Assembly (NCBI GenBank): GCA_017992075.1
Contig: JAGOPI010000003.1
Span: forward strand, 1-50,036
DNA from: Candidatus Babeliales bacterium
GTDB lineage: Bacteria; Babelota; Babeliae; Babelales; Chromulinivoraceae
Reading direction: 5' to 3'
DNA length: 50,036 bases
Positions 25,947 to 33,744 of this stretch are shown piece by piece (positions within the stretch are counted from its first letter, which is position 1; each line of letters begins with the position of its first letter). The notes below the pieces were generated by a model. The model saw nothing but the letters and a program-made list of their open reading frames with translations, made no database searches and was not told the origin of the DNA. Both the position numbers and the translations under genes were made by a program.

Positions 25947-28055
25947 TTAATATTCATCTAGCGAATATTTATCTGGCGAATATAATTTTTGATATATAGT
26001 TTCAAATTTTTCAAAATCAGCATTTTTTATTGGTGTTGCATTTGGTTTTTGTAATTCGCTTAATATTGAATCGATTTTAGTTTTGGAATTGTCCATCGCT
26101 TTTTTTTGTTGTTCGCTTATAATAGATGTTGTAGAAAACAAATCATAAGATTTTAAAATTGCCTTTAGTTTTCTTATTTGCTCATTTTTTTCGGATTTTA
26201 TCTGTTGTACCTTTTTATTAATTATTGCTAAAATCTCGTCACCTGCATATTCTGTTGGATAAAGTAATCTATTTTTTGGAACAATTTCATCAAGAATTTT
26301 GTTATACAATTCACTATCTTTTAAACTGTCGATATTAGCTTCTCTTAATAAAGATTCAGTTTTATCCGTAATCCGTTGTCGAATATTTTTAATATCTTTT
26401 TGTTTTTGTTCATCTTTTTTATGCCATTCCCATTCCATTTCTGTTTTTCGTGGTTTTTCTGACATCTTGAAAAGTGTTAATTTTAATTTGAGCCAAATTT
26501 GATTTTGTGTTGCTTCGTTATAATTTTTAAAATCAGAAAAATTATGTATTAATAGTTCTTTAAGTTTTTTGTCAAATTCTGCTGATGTCGGTTCTATATT
26601 TTTAAAACCTAACTCAAAATCAATAAAATCATTATAGGTAGAGTTTGAATCAATATGTTTTTCTTTCCAATTTGCAAATTTTTCTTTTAAATTTTTTTCA
26701 TATTCCTCTGTAATTTTTTTTATTTCAATCTCTGAAAGTGGTTCTGCTAGTTTTTCGGCTAATGTTTGTTTTCGTTTACGTGTTTCGATTTCTGCTTGTC
26801 TTGAATTTTCATCATTGATTTTTTCTTTTTCACGAGCTTTGAGTTCTTCCATTTCTTTTTGAAAATTTTGCATTTTTGCTTGAAGTTCTCTGTTTGCAAA
26901 ATATTCTTCTTTTTCAATACTTTCTCGTTGAGAGTCTTCATCTTCTGGTAGATTTTCAAGCGTTGTTTGTAATTCTTGAAGTTTTTTTTCTTGTGCTTCT
27001 ATTTTTTCAAGTTCTCGTTTTGCAGCATTTCGTTCTTTTAATTCTTCAAGTGTTAAAGGACGATCATCTTCTTCTGAAGCATTATTGTAATCATCATCAT
27101 CATCATCTAAGCCTTGACCTAAAGCTCGAATTTCTTCAGGAGTTAATTCACGTTTATCTGACGTATAATCTGTCCAAACTTCTTCATGTGTGGCTGGTGT
27201 AAAATATAATCCACCAGTGTTGGATTGTCCTGTTAAATCAGGTTGATCTTCTTGAGATTCTGGTAAATTTAAATCTGAATTTTTTGTATCAATGATTTTT
27301 CTGCGTGATGAAGGTTTTTCGGCTTCAACATTTCTGATTAATTTTTTTGCGTCAAATGGTTTTGATGGTACATTGTTTTTGTCTTTTGATTCAGATTTTG
27401 CTTGAGGTTTTAAATCTTTATTGGAACCCATATTTGGTAATGATGAACGATTACTATTTTGTGATCCTTTTGGTTTAGTTAAATTTGATGGTTTTTCAAC
27501 ATTTGGTAAACCATCGGCAGAATTTGATGAAAAATGTGATAATCCTTTTCCAATACGTTCTGTTGGATTATAGGTAATTTGTAAAGGAGCTTCTGTTCCA
27601 GAAATCATGCCAGGAGTTTGGGGATTATTTTTTGCTGAGTTTGTTAAAATTTCTTTTGCTTCATTTAACACTTTAAACATTTCAGAATCGCCACCTTTGT
27701 CAGGATGATATTTGAGTGCAAGTTTTTTATAAGCTGCGTCAATGTCGAATTGCGAAATAAGAGGGCGATCTTCAAGTCCTAATATTTTTAAAGCAGCTGC
27801 AAATTCTTTTGTTGTGGGTTTGGTGATGCTTAAACTGTTTGCTTGATCCAAAGTAATTAAAGCATCAGCTCTTGATGGAATGATAAGTTCTTTTATTGAA
27901 TTTTTTGCTGTAAATTTATCATTTTCAACTGTTTTTCTAGACGATTGTTCATTTTTGTGTATTTCACGTTCTGAAAATTCACGTGATTTAAGTTGTGGCG
28001 CATCAGCTTTTGTACTATTTTTCGATACTGATGACGCCTTATTGCCTGGGGTGAA
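25947..28055 (-). CDS. J-domain coiled-coil protein lacking a normal start
   Basis: The recognisable part is a J domain with LALKYHPDKGGD (HPD tripeptide), which in the family stimulates Hsp70 ATPase. It is followed by more than 500 residues of Lys/Glu/Gln-rich coiled coil and linker. Only a TTG at 27851 would give a start close to the J domain, without a ribosome binding site. The same frame stays open for 68 codons upstream to 28055 with coding-like composition (KSREFSEREIHKNEQSSRKT), yet it holds no ATG, GTG or TTG. It overlaps the end of the preceding exported gene. A +1 shift at CCC-AGG (about 28045-28050) would join both into one exported protein of about 1,271 residues. It may be an indel, a sequencing error or programmed frameshifting. 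Confidence 0.65.
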   Translation of the reverse strand, partial: FTPGNKASSVSKNSTKADAPQLKSREFSEREIHKNEQSSRKTVENDKFTAKNSIKELIIPSRADALITLDQANSLSITKPTTKEFAAALKILGLEDRPLISQFDIDAAYKKLALKYHPDKGGDSEMFKVLNEAKEILTNSAKNNPQTPGMISGTEAPLQITYNPTERIGKGLSHFSSNSADGLPNVEKPSNLTKPKGSQNSNRSSLPNMGSNKDLKPQAKSESKDKNNVPSKPFDAKKLIRNVEAEKPSSRRKIIDTKNSDLNLPESQEDQPDLTGQSNTGGLYFTPATHEEVWTDYTSDKRELTPEEIRALGQGLDDDDDDYNNASEEDDRPLTLEELKERNAAKRELEKIEAQEKKLQELQTTLENLPEDEDSQRESIEKEEYFANRELQAKMQNFQKEMEELKAREKEKINDENSRQAEIETRKRKQTLAEKLAEPLSEIEIKKITEEYEKNLKEKFANWKEKHIDSNSTYNDFIDFELGFKNIEPTSAEFDKKLKELLIHNFSDFKNYNEATQNQIWLKLKLTLFKMSEKPRKTEMEWEWHKKDEQKQKDIKNIRQRITDKTESLLREANIDSLKDSELYNKILDEIVPKNRLLYPTEYAGDEILAIINKKVQQIKSEKNEQIRKLKAILKSYDLFSTTSIISEQQKKAMDNSKTKIDSILSELQKPNATPIKNADFEKFETIYQKLYSPDKYSLDEY

Positions 28056-29763
28056 TTAATTTTTGTAATGCTTGATTTACTTCTCTAGTTGTTTGTTCAC
28101 TGTAAGGATTTTCACTTGCTTCTCGAATATTCATAATAATCTTATTTACGTTTTCAGCACCAACTTTTTCTTCAGCTAATTTTGTTAAAGCTTCTGTTGG
28201 TGACATTTGTTGCTTTGGTAGTTCAATTTTATTGTGTCGCAAATAATGTATTAATTCTTTTGCAAGTTCAACGTCGCTTAATTGTATTTCGGGTTGTTCA
28301 GTTCTGATTTTTTGAATAATTTTATTCATCGCATCAGTTGCTTTAATATTTTTTTGTGAATAAAAAGTTCTTGATTTATTTGAATCCAAAATTTCAAGAT
28401 CCACATTTTTATAATCAAGATTTGCTAATTCAGTTTTAATAGAGCTAAGATCAATAATTTCAAACTTAAGACTATTTTGATTGCTTCTTGATGCATCTTC
28501 TGTTGGAATAATCAAATTATCTACTTTTGTAAATCGTTGATAAACTTCTGCATTTTGTTTAAAAATTCGTTGTGCTTCTACATGCGAAACTTTTGCATCT
28601 TTACCAGCTAAATTCATATTTTTTTCTTGCGCTTTAATTTGTGCCTTGGTAATGTCGGTTAATTGATCTGCTGTTAAATTTCTAAATAAACTTTTCATTT
28701 TTTCAGATGGATCTAAAATTTTTGCAAGTTCTGCTTGTGCTTTTGAAATATCAGTTGTTCTATTTAAAGCAGTAAAATCATTGACCAGAAGAGCTTTTAA
28801 ATTTTTTGTATTTGGATTATCTTCTAAATAATTTTTTATGTAGGTCGCTAAGTCATCGGTAGGACTTTTTGGACTAAAACGATTTGCTCGAATGCTTAAA
28901 TTTTGTGCTTCTTTCATACGCACAGCATTTTCTGCAATCGTTAAATTTGAATCATATTCAGACATGTCTAAGATTTCAAATTTAAAGTTAACTAAAGAAT
29001 TTGCTGTAATTTCTGCAGGTCTGCTTGGAATTAAAATATATTGTTTTTTTCCAGCAGGATCAGAATCTTGTAATATTTTTTTAAATAAAAGTTCGTTTTT
29101 ATTGAACGTCTTAATATATAATTCTTCAATTTGATCAGGGCTTAAATTTGAATTTTTTGTTTTGAATTCGCTAATTTCTTGTTGAGTAATTTTTGTGAAA
29201 AGATTTGCAATGTTTGTGCGTGAAAGTTTAGCTAAAGCTGTGCGAACTTCAGGCTCTTCAAGTCTTTCAGTTCGAGCGTTTGGATCTTTTAAATATTTTT
29301 CTAAAAGTTCGCTATCTGATTTGAAAATGTTTTTCCAACTTGAACGTTTTTTTCCAAATTTTTCTTCAAAATTAGTTAATCGTATTTTTCTATCTTCTTC
29401 GGTTGTTATATCAAATTCGTCTTCTAGTTTGTCAGCTGCGCGATATCTTACTTCATTTGGATCTTCGCCAAACGTTGGTTCAGAATTAAAAGGTTTGGAT
29501 AATTCTGGACGTATAGTTTTAGGTTCATGTTTTTTAAAGAAAAAATCGTTAACGTTTCGTTTAAAGTTGTTAACTCGTTCACTTGCTCTTCTATTAAATT
29601 CACTTTCTTTAAATCGATCTATTAATGATTTTGATTGTTGTTCATGTTCTGAAGTATTGATTAATGATGTTTCTTCTTCATCTTCAGTGTGTGTCATTTT
29701 TACATCACAAACAGTAAACGTAATAACTAGAAGCATTAAAAAATGATTTTTGAAATGATTCAT
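28039..29763 (-). CDS. exported repeat/coiled-coil protein, unknown
   Basis: A 574-residue protein starting MNHFKNHFLMLLVITFTVCD (signal peptide), with an acidic EDEEE stretch behind it. It contains an internal duplication of roughly 170 residues. Compare LFTKITQQEISEF ... ILIPSRPAE ... LVNFKFEILDMS with LFRNLTADQLTDI ... LIIPTEDAS ... SLKFEIIDLSS. No known domain. AAAGGAAAACAAC precedes the ATG. Its stop is immediately followed by the open frame of the J-domain gene in the +1 frame, so the two may be a single gene. It heads the minus-strand cluster. Confidence 0.68.
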   Translation of the reverse strand: MNHFKNHFLMLLVITFTVCDVKMTHTEDEEETSLINTSEHEQQSKSLIDRFKESEFNRRASERVNNFKRNVNDFFFKKHEPKTIRPELSKPFNSEPTFGEDPNEVRYRAADKLEDEFDITTEEDRKIRLTNFEEKFGKKRSSWKNIFKSDSELLEKYLKDPNARTERLEEPEVRTALAKLSRTNIANLFTKITQQEISEFKTKNSNLSPDQIEELYIKTFNKNELLFKKILQDSDPAGKKQYILIPSRPAEITANSLVNFKFEILDMSEYDSNLTIAENAVRMKEAQNLSIRANRFSPKSPTDDLATYIKNYLEDNPNTKNLKALLVNDFTALNRTTDISKAQAELAKILDPSEKMKSLFRNLTADQLTDITKAQIKAQEKNMNLAGKDAKVSHVEAQRIFKQNAEVYQRFTKVDNLIIPTEDASRSNQNSLKFEIIDLSSIKTELANLDYKNVDLEILDSNKSRTFYSQKNIKATDAMNKIIQKIRTEQPEIQLSDVELAKELIHYLRHNKIELPKQQMSPTEALTKLAEEKVGAENVNKIIMNIREASENPYSEQTTREVNQALQKLIHPRQ

Positions 29764-29847
29764 AAGTTGTTTTCCTTTATTTTTATAAATAACTACTTTC
29801 TAGTTTTTCAAAAATCTATTGTTAAAATCAATGGTTTTCTTATAAAA

Positions 29848-29881
29848 ATACCAGGACGCCTGATCAGGAGCACCCTGGTAT
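29848..29881. promoter_or_regulatory. hairpin in intergenic leader
   Basis: The outer stem ATACCAGG/CCTGGTAT encloses an inner palindrome CCTGATCAGG. Read on the minus strand it is followed by TTTTTAT, so it could end a short transcript or act as attenuator 84 bp before the exported gene at 29763. The rest of the 319-bp gap is AT-rich, with only weak promoter-like matches (TTGACA at 29913). Confidence 0.35.
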
Positions 29882-30082
29882 CGTAATGTGACTTTGATTT
29901 TCTACGTTTAGTTTGACAGTTCCTGAAAGCTTTTTGCAATATTTTTTGAAATTTTATAGTAAAATATGCTCGTTTTTACTGATTTTTTTAAAAACTTAGT
30001 TTAACAATTTTGGAGTGGGCAAAGAAAAATAACTATGTAGTTTGTTTTTTGTTACAATCAATGATTGAAAGGATCTTAAAAA

Positions 30083-30628
30083 ATGCTCAATATTGCAAAT
30101 TTGATAACATTTTCACGCATTGCGCTTACGCCTGTTGTGATTTTTTTGATGACTCAAAATTTATGGGATAAAGCTTTTCTTGTTTTTATGATTGCAGCGT
30201 TGACGGATGTGCTTGATGGTTTTGTTGCACGTCGTTTGAATCAAGAAAATAAATTTGGAAAAATTTTAGATCCGATTGCAGACAAGATTTTGTTTGGCAG
30301 TGTGATGATTGTGTTGTTGTATGCCGTTCATGATCAACAACTGTTATTTTTTACACTTTCATTTTTAATTGCAAAAGAAATTATTTTATTGGTTGGTGGT
30401 GGAGTTTTGTGGTTTGGATATCAAAAATTTATTCAACCTTCAAAATTATCGCGTAAAGTTAGTTTCTGTGAATTTGGGTTTATGTTGATGATCATGATTA
30501 ATCAAGTTGACTATTTTTATGTGCCAGCAAGCATGATGCATGTTTTTGTTATCATTAATATTGCGTTATCCTCTAAATTATTGATTTTGTATGCGCGTAA
30601 AGTTTTTATTCATGCAGATATCGCATAG
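30083..30628 (+). CDS. pgsA: CDP-diacylglycerol-glycerol-3-phosphate phosphatidyltransferase
   Basis: Makes phosphatidylglycerol phosphate in the inner membrane. The 181-residue protein has the CDP-alcohol phosphatidyltransferase signature D-x2-D-G-x2-A-R-x8-G-x3-D-x3-D in DVLDGFVARRLNQENKFGKI followed by LDPIADK. Several membrane segments surround it. AAAGGATC precedes the ATG. Its 3' end overlaps the convergent rhodanese gene by 23 bp. The subgroup (PgsA rather than another CDP-alcohol transferase) is inferred from length and general similarity. Confidence 0.88.
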   Translation: MLNIANLITFSRIALTPVVIFLMTQNLWDKAFLVFMIAALTDVLDGFVARRLNQENKFGKILDPIADKILFGSVMIVLLYAVHDQQLLFFTLSFLIAKEIILLVGGGVLWFGYQKFIQPSKLSRKVSFCEFGFMLMIMINQVDYFYVPASMMHVFVIINIALSSKLLILYARKVFIHADIA

Positions 30629-30983
30629 TGCAAATACCAATGGTGTCATAACCTTTTTTTAACCAATCTTTCATGCCGCCAGAATATTCTGAAAGATGAG
30701 TAAATCCTAAATCAGCTAATAGTTCATAAGCTTCTTTGCTTTTTGAGCAACTATTTTGTGCACAATAGACGACAATTTCTTTATCTTTTTCCCAACCTGC
30801 TAAAGTTTCAATTAATCGATCGTAAGGTACATTGATTGATCCGGGAATATGACAATCAACATAAGTTTCTTCATTTAAAACGTTGATAATCGTTAAATCT
30901 GGAAGTTGATCTATTTTTTCTTTGAGTTGTGTTGCGCTCATGCTGACAATAGGCACTGGAGAATGTTTTTTGGTATGTGACAT
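30606..30983 (-). CDS. cytoplasmic rhodanese-like protein
   Basis: A 125-residue single-domain rhodanese without signal peptide. It has CHIPGSINVPYDRL and the active-site loop YCAQNSCSKS with C74 as the expected catalytic Cys and a second Cys at 79. The helix EAYELLADLGF and SGGMKDWLKKGY follow. The tail reads TIGICTMRYLHE. It is clearly paralogous to the exported rhodanese at 48497-48937, which shares the C-x4-C loop and the Cys-containing tail. Rhodaneses move sulfane sulfur or serve as redox modules; the substrate is unknown. AAAGGAATC precedes the ATG. Confidence 0.85.
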   Translation of the reverse strand: MSHTKKHSPVPIVSMSATQLKEKIDQLPDLTIINVLNEETYVDCHIPGSINVPYDRLIETLAGWEKDKEIVVYCAQNSCSKSKEAYELLADLGFTHLSEYSGGMKDWLKKGYDTIGICTMRYLHE

Positions 30984-31101
30984 AATTTGATTCCTTTCTT
31001 TTGTTTCAACCTTAAATTTTTTTGACCTATCTGTACAGAGTTAAGAAAAAAACGTATGGTATTTGTTATAGTTTCAATCAGTTTTGTAAGGAAATCATCT
31101 C

Positions 31102-31659
31102 ATGGCAGGATATAACAGAATTATTATTGTTGGAAATTTAACGCGTGATCCGGAATATAAACAGTTGCCATCAGGGCAAAATGTATGTCGTTTAGGTTTA
31201 GCATCGAATCGTCAGTTTAAAAATCGCCAAACAGGCACGATGGGTCAAGAAGTTTGTTATGTTGATGTAGATGTTTGGGGTCCTCAAGCAGATACATGTC
31301 GTCAATACCTTGCAAAAGGTCGTCCAGTTTTGGTTGAAGGTCGTTTGAAATTTGATACTTGGCAGGATCCTCAAGGTGCAACACGAAGCAAACATAGCAT
31401 TGCTGCAGATCGTGTGGTTTTCCTTTCAAGCAATTCTGGTGATAGCGCAAATGCTTCAGCAGAATTTGGTGTAGAACCTGCAGATGCAGCTCCATCGTAC
31501 ACAACACAAAAAACTGAAGAATTTGTAAAAATTGAACAAGCTGTCGCAAAAAAGGCAGCAGCAAAAAAAGCAGCAGCGCCAATGCCAGTTAAAAAAGAAG
31601 TTGGGGGCTTGCCTGAATTTAAAGATGAACCACCGTTTGAAGATGAATTACCATTTTAA
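31102..31659 (+). CDS. ssb: single-stranded DNA-binding protein
   Basis: Coats single-stranded DNA in replication and repair. The 185-residue protein has the OB fold from IIIVGNLTRDPEYKQLPSGQ through VEGRLKFDTWQDPQGATRSK. A flexible Ala/Lys-rich linker (AVAKKAAAKKAAAPMPVKK) follows, then the acidic protein-interaction tip FEDELPF. AAGGAAATC precedes the ATG. A strong terminator follows 13 bp after the stop. Confidence 0.95.
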   Translation: MAGYNRIIIVGNLTRDPEYKQLPSGQNVCRLGLASNRQFKNRQTGTMGQEVCYVDVDVWGPQADTCRQYLAKGRPVLVEGRLKFDTWQDPQGATRSKHSIAADRVVFLSSNSGDSANASAEFGVEPADAAPSYTTQKTEEFVKIEQAVAKKAAAKKAAAPMPVKKEVGGLPEFKDEPPFEDELPF

Positions 31660-31672
31660 GTGATTAAAAAGT

Positions 31673-31698
31673 TCCCCGAGAAATCGGGGATTTTTTTT
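31673..31698 (+). terminator. ssb terminator
   Basis: TCCCCGA-GAAA-TCGGGGA forms a 7-bp stem followed by eight T. It ends ssb and separates it from the structured region behind. Confidence 0.9.
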
Positions 31699-31766
31699 AA
31701 TGATTTTTTATTAAATCCTTTTAATCTTTTCATTAAGCATGCTCGCACATACTTAATAATCATGCG

Positions 31767-32000
31767 TTTAAGGCGGTGCCCTTAAATATTCCCCCCGAAA
31801 TAAAGGACGACTTTTGCCCTATGGTCAGAAAGTCGCACAACCGAATTTCGGTGGGGTTGGCAAAGGGGTTTCCCTTTGCTGCATGAATCCAAAGTATGGG
31901 CAATCATACTTTGGTGTCAGTCGCGGCATGAGCGACAAAATTAACAACAAATTCTTTCTTGTTTGCAACGCAGCTAAAGCAACTTTAATTTTTAAAGTTG
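31767..32000 (+). ncRNA. structured non-coding region with six hairpins (motif copy B)
   Basis: Six consecutive dyads fill this region: 31767-31773/31780-31786; the motif stem 31795-31801/31845-31851 enclosing 31808-31814/31829-31835; GCAAAGGG/CCCTTTGC at 31860-31879; a perfect 10-bp stem 31889-31898/31905-31914; GTCGC/GCGAC at 31920-31936; and a 9-bp stem 31980-31988/31992-32000. The second dyad is copy B of the motif at 139-196. GC content is visibly above the surroundings. An open frame across it (31814-32044) lacks family similarity and does not explain the pairing. I do not recognise tmRNA, RNase P, 6S or SRP RNA signatures. Strand is assumed. Confidence 0.5.
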
Positions 32001-32048
32001 AATTGCAATTCAAAATAAAAAAAAGTCTTTTTGTAAAGCCATAAACCA

Positions 32049-32078
32049 TTGACTTTTGCATGTCTGAAATCATAAAAT
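32049..32078 (+). promoter_or_regulatory. candidate sigma-70 promoter
   Basis: TTGACT (32049-32054) and TAAAAT (32073-32078) are separated by 18 bp. They lie about 48 bp before the exported gene at 32127. Confidence 0.5.
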
Positions 32079-32126
32079 ACTATTAACGATACACTTAAAA
32101 AAAGTGTAAAGAAAAATGGAGGGTTC

Positions 32127-32585
32127 ATGAAAAATCGTTTGGTTTATTACGTATTGTTAATTTCTTATTTTTTAAAAGCAGAAAAATTAGCTGCAAAAAA
32201 TCGAAAAACAACTGCAGAAATTGACCCAATTACAGATTTTCGTGCACCATTTTCTCTTACTGAGCTATTGCATGAAGGATTAATTGAAGTGCAAAGCTGT
32301 GTTAATCAAATAATGTTGGTTCAAGGTGCTGACATGCAAGAACTTTTAACACGTAGCGAAATGACTATTGTTGCAATGATTGATTCTTATGATTCTATGA
32401 TTGATAGTTCCAAACTTCATGCAATTTATCGTGATGATCGTGATTATTTGCAAACACTTATTGATCGCATTGATGACATGATTGCAAAGCTTGAGCGTGG
32501 CGTTTCATTGTCAGATACCGATGCACAACTTTTACAGCAAAATATTGGACAACTGCAAATTTTGAAAGATAAGTTGAAAAGTTAA
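32127..32585 (+). CDS. exported protein, unknown
   Basis: A 152-residue protein with a short signal segment (RLVYYVLLISYFLKAEKLAA). The remainder is largely helical and acidic, for example ELLTRSEMTIVAMIDSYDSM and DYLQTLIDRIDDMIAKLERG. No family was recognised. GGAGGGTTC directly before the ATG is one of the best ribosome binding sites in the window. It converges on the gene ending at 32589, with only 3 bp between and no terminator. Confidence 0.65.
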   Translation: MKNRLVYYVLLISYFLKAEKLAAKNRKTTAEIDPITDFRAPFSLTELLHEGLIEVQSCVNQIMLVQGADMQELLTRSEMTIVAMIDSYDSMIDSSKLHAIYRDDRDYLQTLIDRIDDMIAKLERGVSLSDTDAQLLQQNIGQLQILKDKLKS

Positions 32586-32588
32586 TTG

Positions 32589-33668
32589 TTAGTAATTATT
32601 TTCATTCAACTGCGCCTTTATTGCTGTAGGTAGTTCTGGCAAGCTTAAATCAATTGAATAAGTTCTATTTTTTACAATTTTTGGGTCAGGTATGTAGTGA
32701 GAAGAAAATTTTATTTTATATTTTTCGAGTGCCACGGTTGGTTTAATTTTTTTAATGTTTCTTTTTAATTGGTCATGTGAATTGTTTCTTGCAAGTGAAA
32801 TATCTTTAATATGTTTATTTTTATGTGCCAGATGTTCTGTGATGGCTGCTTGATATTCATCAATATATTGTGCTTTACGAGCTTGATATTTTTTTTCAGA
32901 TTCAAACCATTTTTTTTCTAAAGTAGCAAGTTTTTCTTTCCATAAATTTTTAAAATTATATTCTTCAATTTCAATAAGTTCATTTTTTAATTGCACATAT
33001 TTTGTGATTAATTCTTCAGTTGTTAATGTTGAAAGTAAAAAATTGTATAATGATAGGTATCGAGCAAATGTTTGTTTGTGATAATCAGTCCATTTTGTTT
33101 GATCTTTATCAAAACTATTAATAGTTGTTTCTAGTGTTTCAAAAGCTTGTTTGAGTTCATCAAAATTTTGTTGTGCTTCTTTTTTTGCTTCAATTGCGTT
33201 TTGTTCTTGTTGTTGAGCATAGTTAATAGATTCTGTTGTTCCAATCAATCCTGTTACGGTTGCCCCTTTTTTTAAATGTTTATATGCTGAATCCCAAAAT
33301 CTATTGTTTGATGATTTTTCTTTTGTTTTGGGTTGATATTTTTCTAAAGCATCAAATTTTGATATTTTTTTTGTATGAAGTTTTTGTAATGAAGGATGTA
33401 AAGGTTCTATTTTTTTTTGCATCCATGACGTATCTTGAGGTTGTTGAGCTTGAAAATTTTGAGCCACTTGTTGAAATGTTTCGTTTGATAAATTTGCTTG
33501 AGGATTTTCGATTGATACAGGTTGAGGTGTTTCGAAAAGTGTGGAACTCTTTGGCAATTTTATGTTTGATGGATTTATTAATGGTTTTACAGCTTGTGCC
33601 ATGGGGCAAATGGTTTGAATTACAAACATGTAACTTATGATGAATAAAAATAGATTATTAGACTTCAT
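32589..33668 (-). CDS. exported coiled-coil protein, unknown
   Basis: The start is set at 33668 (MKSNNLFLFIISYMFVIQTI, signal peptide) because AGGAGAAATGT lies just upstream; the open frame extends further to 33767 without such support. The 359-residue product has a Pro/Gln-rich region (about 35-130) and then long Glu/Lys/Gln-rich helices (about 150-300, QQEQNAIEAKKEAQQNFDEL) suggesting coiled coil. No domain was recognised. It follows the outer-membrane protein gene by 76 bp on the same strand and may be co-expressed with it. Confidence 0.65.
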   Translation of the reverse strand: MKSNNLFLFIISYMFVIQTICPMAQAVKPLINPSNIKLPKSSTLFETPQPVSIENPQANLSNETFQQVAQNFQAQQPQDTSWMQKKIEPLHPSLQKLHTKKISKFDALEKYQPKTKEKSSNNRFWDSAYKHLKKGATVTGLIGTTESINYAQQQEQNAIEAKKEAQQNFDELKQAFETLETTINSFDKDQTKWTDYHKQTFARYLSLYNFLLSTLTTEELITKYVQLKNELIEIEEYNFKNLWKEKLATLEKKWFESEKKYQARKAQYIDEYQAAITEHLAHKNKHIKDISLARNNSHDQLKRNIKKIKPTVALEKYKIKFSSHYIPDPKIVKNRTYSIDLSLPELPTAIKAQLNENNY

Positions 33669-33744
33669 ACATTTCTCCTGAATTTTAAAATTATGTATAA
33701 GTGTAAAATAAAAAATAATAAAAAAACTAGAATTTTTATGAAAA

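Noticed and set aside
27849-27851. TTG as the ordinary start of the J-domain protein
   Set aside because: No ribosome binding site before it, and the same frame is open and coding-like for 68 codons upstream, so it is not accepted as a settled start.
29195-29746. 183-codon plus-strand frame rich in Ser and Leu
   Set aside because: Antisense shadow of the exported protein gene; composition is the reverse image of Lys/Glu-rich coding.
31814-32044. Open frames on both strands across the hairpin array
   Set aside because: No ribosome binding site or recognisable family; hairpins explain the composition better.
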